Source: Emticicia sp. (lineage in GTDB: Bacteria; Bacteroidota; Bacteroidia; Cytophagales; Spirosomataceae). From it: DNA of 37,271 bases. The translations under genes and the position numbers were made by a program. Numbering within the stretch: position 1 is the first letter of the stretch; the number at the start of each line of letters is the position of its first letter. Positions 35,379 to 37,271 of the stretch are shown piece after piece. The notes beneath the pieces are model-generated. The model did not search any database and was not told the origin of the DNA. It saw only the letters and a list, made by a program, of their open reading frames with translations. The stretch covers positions 1 through 37,271 of the forward strand of contig JALQYE010000020.1 of assembly GCA_023254245.1 (NCBI GenBank). Reading direction: 5' to 3'.

Positions 35379-37271
35379 GTGGCCCGACCTTCAAAAGAAG
35401 AATTAGTAAAGCAAATCAAGGAAACTCCCTTAAACCGTCAATATAACCAAATCAAGTCAAAATACCCTGGAGCAATGTTGTTGTTTCGGGTCGGTGATTT
35501 TTACGAAACATTTGGTGAAGATGCCATTCGTGCCTCAAAAATTCTCGGAATCGTACTTACTCGCCGCAATAATGGGGGAGCACAAGAAGAATTGGCAGGG
35601 TTTCCGCATCACTCGCTCGATACGTATTTGCCAAAACTTGTTCGTGCGGGCGAGCGTGTAGCTATCTGTGACCAGCTCGAAGACCCCTCAACTGCCAAAG
35701 GCATTGTGCGTCGTGGCGTTACCGAACTCGTTACGCCTGGGGTTTCGTTCAATGATAATGTTTTGAACCACAAACAAAACAACTATTTGGCTTCCATTCA
35801 CTTTGCTAAACCCGATTATTTTGGAGTTTCGTTTCTCGATGTTTCAACGGGCGAATTTCTAACTACCGAAGGAAATACGGCTTACATAGATAAATTATTA
35901 CAGAGTTTTGCACCGTCAGAAGTGCTCTATTGCAAAAAGCATCGTGGTGAATTTCAAACACTTTTCGGTGATAAATTCAATGAATTTACGTTTGAAGATT
36001 GGGCTTATAAATTTGATTTTGGCTATAATTTGCTCTTAAATCATTTCAAAGTCGCTACTTTGAAAGGTTTTGGCGTAGAAACCATGCCTGATGGAATCAT
36101 TGCGGCTGGTGTAATTCTGCGTTATTTGTCCGATACCGAGCATAAAGAAATGGGACATATTTCTCGCATCACTCGCCTCGATGAAGACAAATACGTTTGG
36201 CTCGATAAGTTTACCATTCGTAATCTCGAACTGGTTTTTGCCCAACACGATGGCGGCGTTCCGCTCATTCAGGTACTCGACCAAACCATTACGCCGATGG
36301 GAGCAAGGTTACTCCGTAAATGGTTGGTTTTACCACTAAAAGAGCGTTCGTTGATTCAGGAAAGACTCGATACCGTTGAGTTTTTTGTGAAGAATGACGA
36401 AATTTTGGAGCAACTTTCTTTACTCCTCAAACCCATCGGAGATTTAGAACGATTGATTTCAAAAGTGGCCGTTAGACGCATCAATCCACGGGAATTAGTT
36501 ACGCTCAAAAGAGCGTTGGTTCAAATCGAACCCATCAAAAAACAGTTAGCTTTGGGCGGAGAAAAGTTCTCGGTGCTTCAAAAATACATCAATCAACTCA
36601 CTGATTGTCAGTATTTAATAGATAAAATCGAAAAAGAATTGCGTGACGATGCTCCTGTAGTAACAAACCAAGGAAACATGATAAAATCAGGCGTTGATGC
36701 CGATTTAGATGAGCTTCATAAAATTGCTTTTTCGGGAAAGGACTTCTTGATTGAAATTCAAAACCGTGAATCTGCTCGCACGGGTATTCCTTCGTTGAAG
36801 ATTTCCTATAATAAAGTCTTTGGTTATTACCTCGAAGTCTCCAATTCACACAAAAGTAAAGTTCCACCCGAATGGATTCGTAAACAAACCCTCGTAAATG
36901 CCGAGCGATACATTACGGAAGAATTAAAGATTTACGAAGAGAAAATTCTGACGGCCGAATCAAAGATATTTGAAATCGAATACCGAATCTTCAACGAATT
37001 AGTTATTACAGCGAATGAATTTGTGGCACAAATTCAGCAAAACGCTCGTGTGATTTCGATTCTTGATGCTCTTTCATCGTTTGCCAAAGTGGCTCAGAAG
37101 AATAATTACTGCAAGCCACAAGTGTCTGATAATAAGGTGCTTAATATTAAAGAAGGTCGCCATGCTGTAATCGAGCAACAACTTCCTTTGGGCGAAGCCT
37201 ACATTCCGAATGATTTGTATTTGGATGACCAAACCCAGCAAATTATTATCATTACGGGGCCAAATATGGCG
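35379..37271 (+). CDS. mutS: DNA mismatch repair protein MutS (3'-truncated by window end)
   Basis: Open frame from GTG 35379: ARPSKEELVKQIKETPLNRQYNQIKSKYPGAMLLFRVGDFYETFGEDAIRASKILGIVLT...; ends IIITGPNMA (Walker A). Not in ORF track because no stop lies within the window. Confidence 0.93.
   Translation, partial: MARPSKEELVKQIKETPLNRQYNQIKSKYPGAMLLFRVGDFYETFGEDAIRASKILGIVLTRRNNGGAQEELAGFPHHSLDTYLPKLVRAGERVAICDQLEDPSTAKGIVRRGVTELVTPGVSFNDNVLNHKQNNYLASIHFAKPDYFGVSFLDVSTGEFLTTEGNTAYIDKLLQSFAPSEVLYCKKHRGEFQTLFGDKFNEFTFEDWAYKFDFGYNLLLNHFKVATLKGFGVETMPDGIIAAGVILRYLSDTEHKEMGHISRITRLDEDKYVWLDKFTIRNLELVFAQHDGGVPLIQVLDQTITPMGARLLRKWLVLPLKERSLIQERLDTVEFFVKNDEILEQLSLLLKPIGDLERLISKVAVRRINPRELVTLKRALVQIEPIKKQLALGGEKFSVLQKYINQLTDCQYLIDKIEKELRDDAPVVTNQGNMIKSGVDADLDELHKIAFSGKDFLIEIQNRESARTGIPSLKISYNKVFGYYLEVSNSHKSKVPPEWIRKQTLVNAERYITEELKIYEEKILTAESKIFEIEYRIFNELVITANEFVAQIQQNARVISILDALSSFAKVAQKNNYCKPQVSDNKVLNIKEGRHAVIEQQLPLGEAYIPNDLYLDDQTQQIIIITGPNMA

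Noticed and set aside
36036-36867. Minus-strand ORFs at the right end
   Set aside because: Fully antisense to mutS, which has an uninterrupted plus-strand frame with conserved motifs

Overview
37.3-kb window from a Bacteroidota (probably Cytophagales-like) chromosome. This assignment is inferred from the TAnnTTTG-type promoters, the gene families and the short dispersed repeats. The left half is mostly housekeeping: SAM methyltransferase, GNATs, hemW, LysM protein, purE/purK, ion channel, OsmC protein, clpB, WG-repeat protein, pheT, methylmalonyl-CoA epimerase, speD. The right end is the 5' part of mutS, which is absent from the supplied ORF track and is cut at the Walker A motif. The most interesting region is about 15.5-33.5 kb. 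(1) A SpeD-like gene is followed by an ORF that looks like an in-frame fusion of a zinc-ribbon/DUF4178-like N-terminus with only the C-terminal part of an FAD-dependent amine oxidase. This suggests a deletion scar. (2) A probable sugar catabolic locus carries a DeoR regulator, fucose/arabinose-isomerase family protein, split transketolase, FGGY kinase, RbsABC-type importer with DUF2291 protein, and three divergent secreted DUF1593 (nucleoside-hydrolase-like) paralogs plus a secreted esterase. It resembles apulose-4-phosphate-transketolase type logic and I propose it is a furanoside/branched-pentose scavenging system. (3) Several short palindromic or iterated repeats lie in this operon, at least four of them inside the reading frames of the FGGY kinase and the transketolase C-subunit and still translated in frame. 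No tRNA, rRNA, CRISPR array or transposase was recognised.
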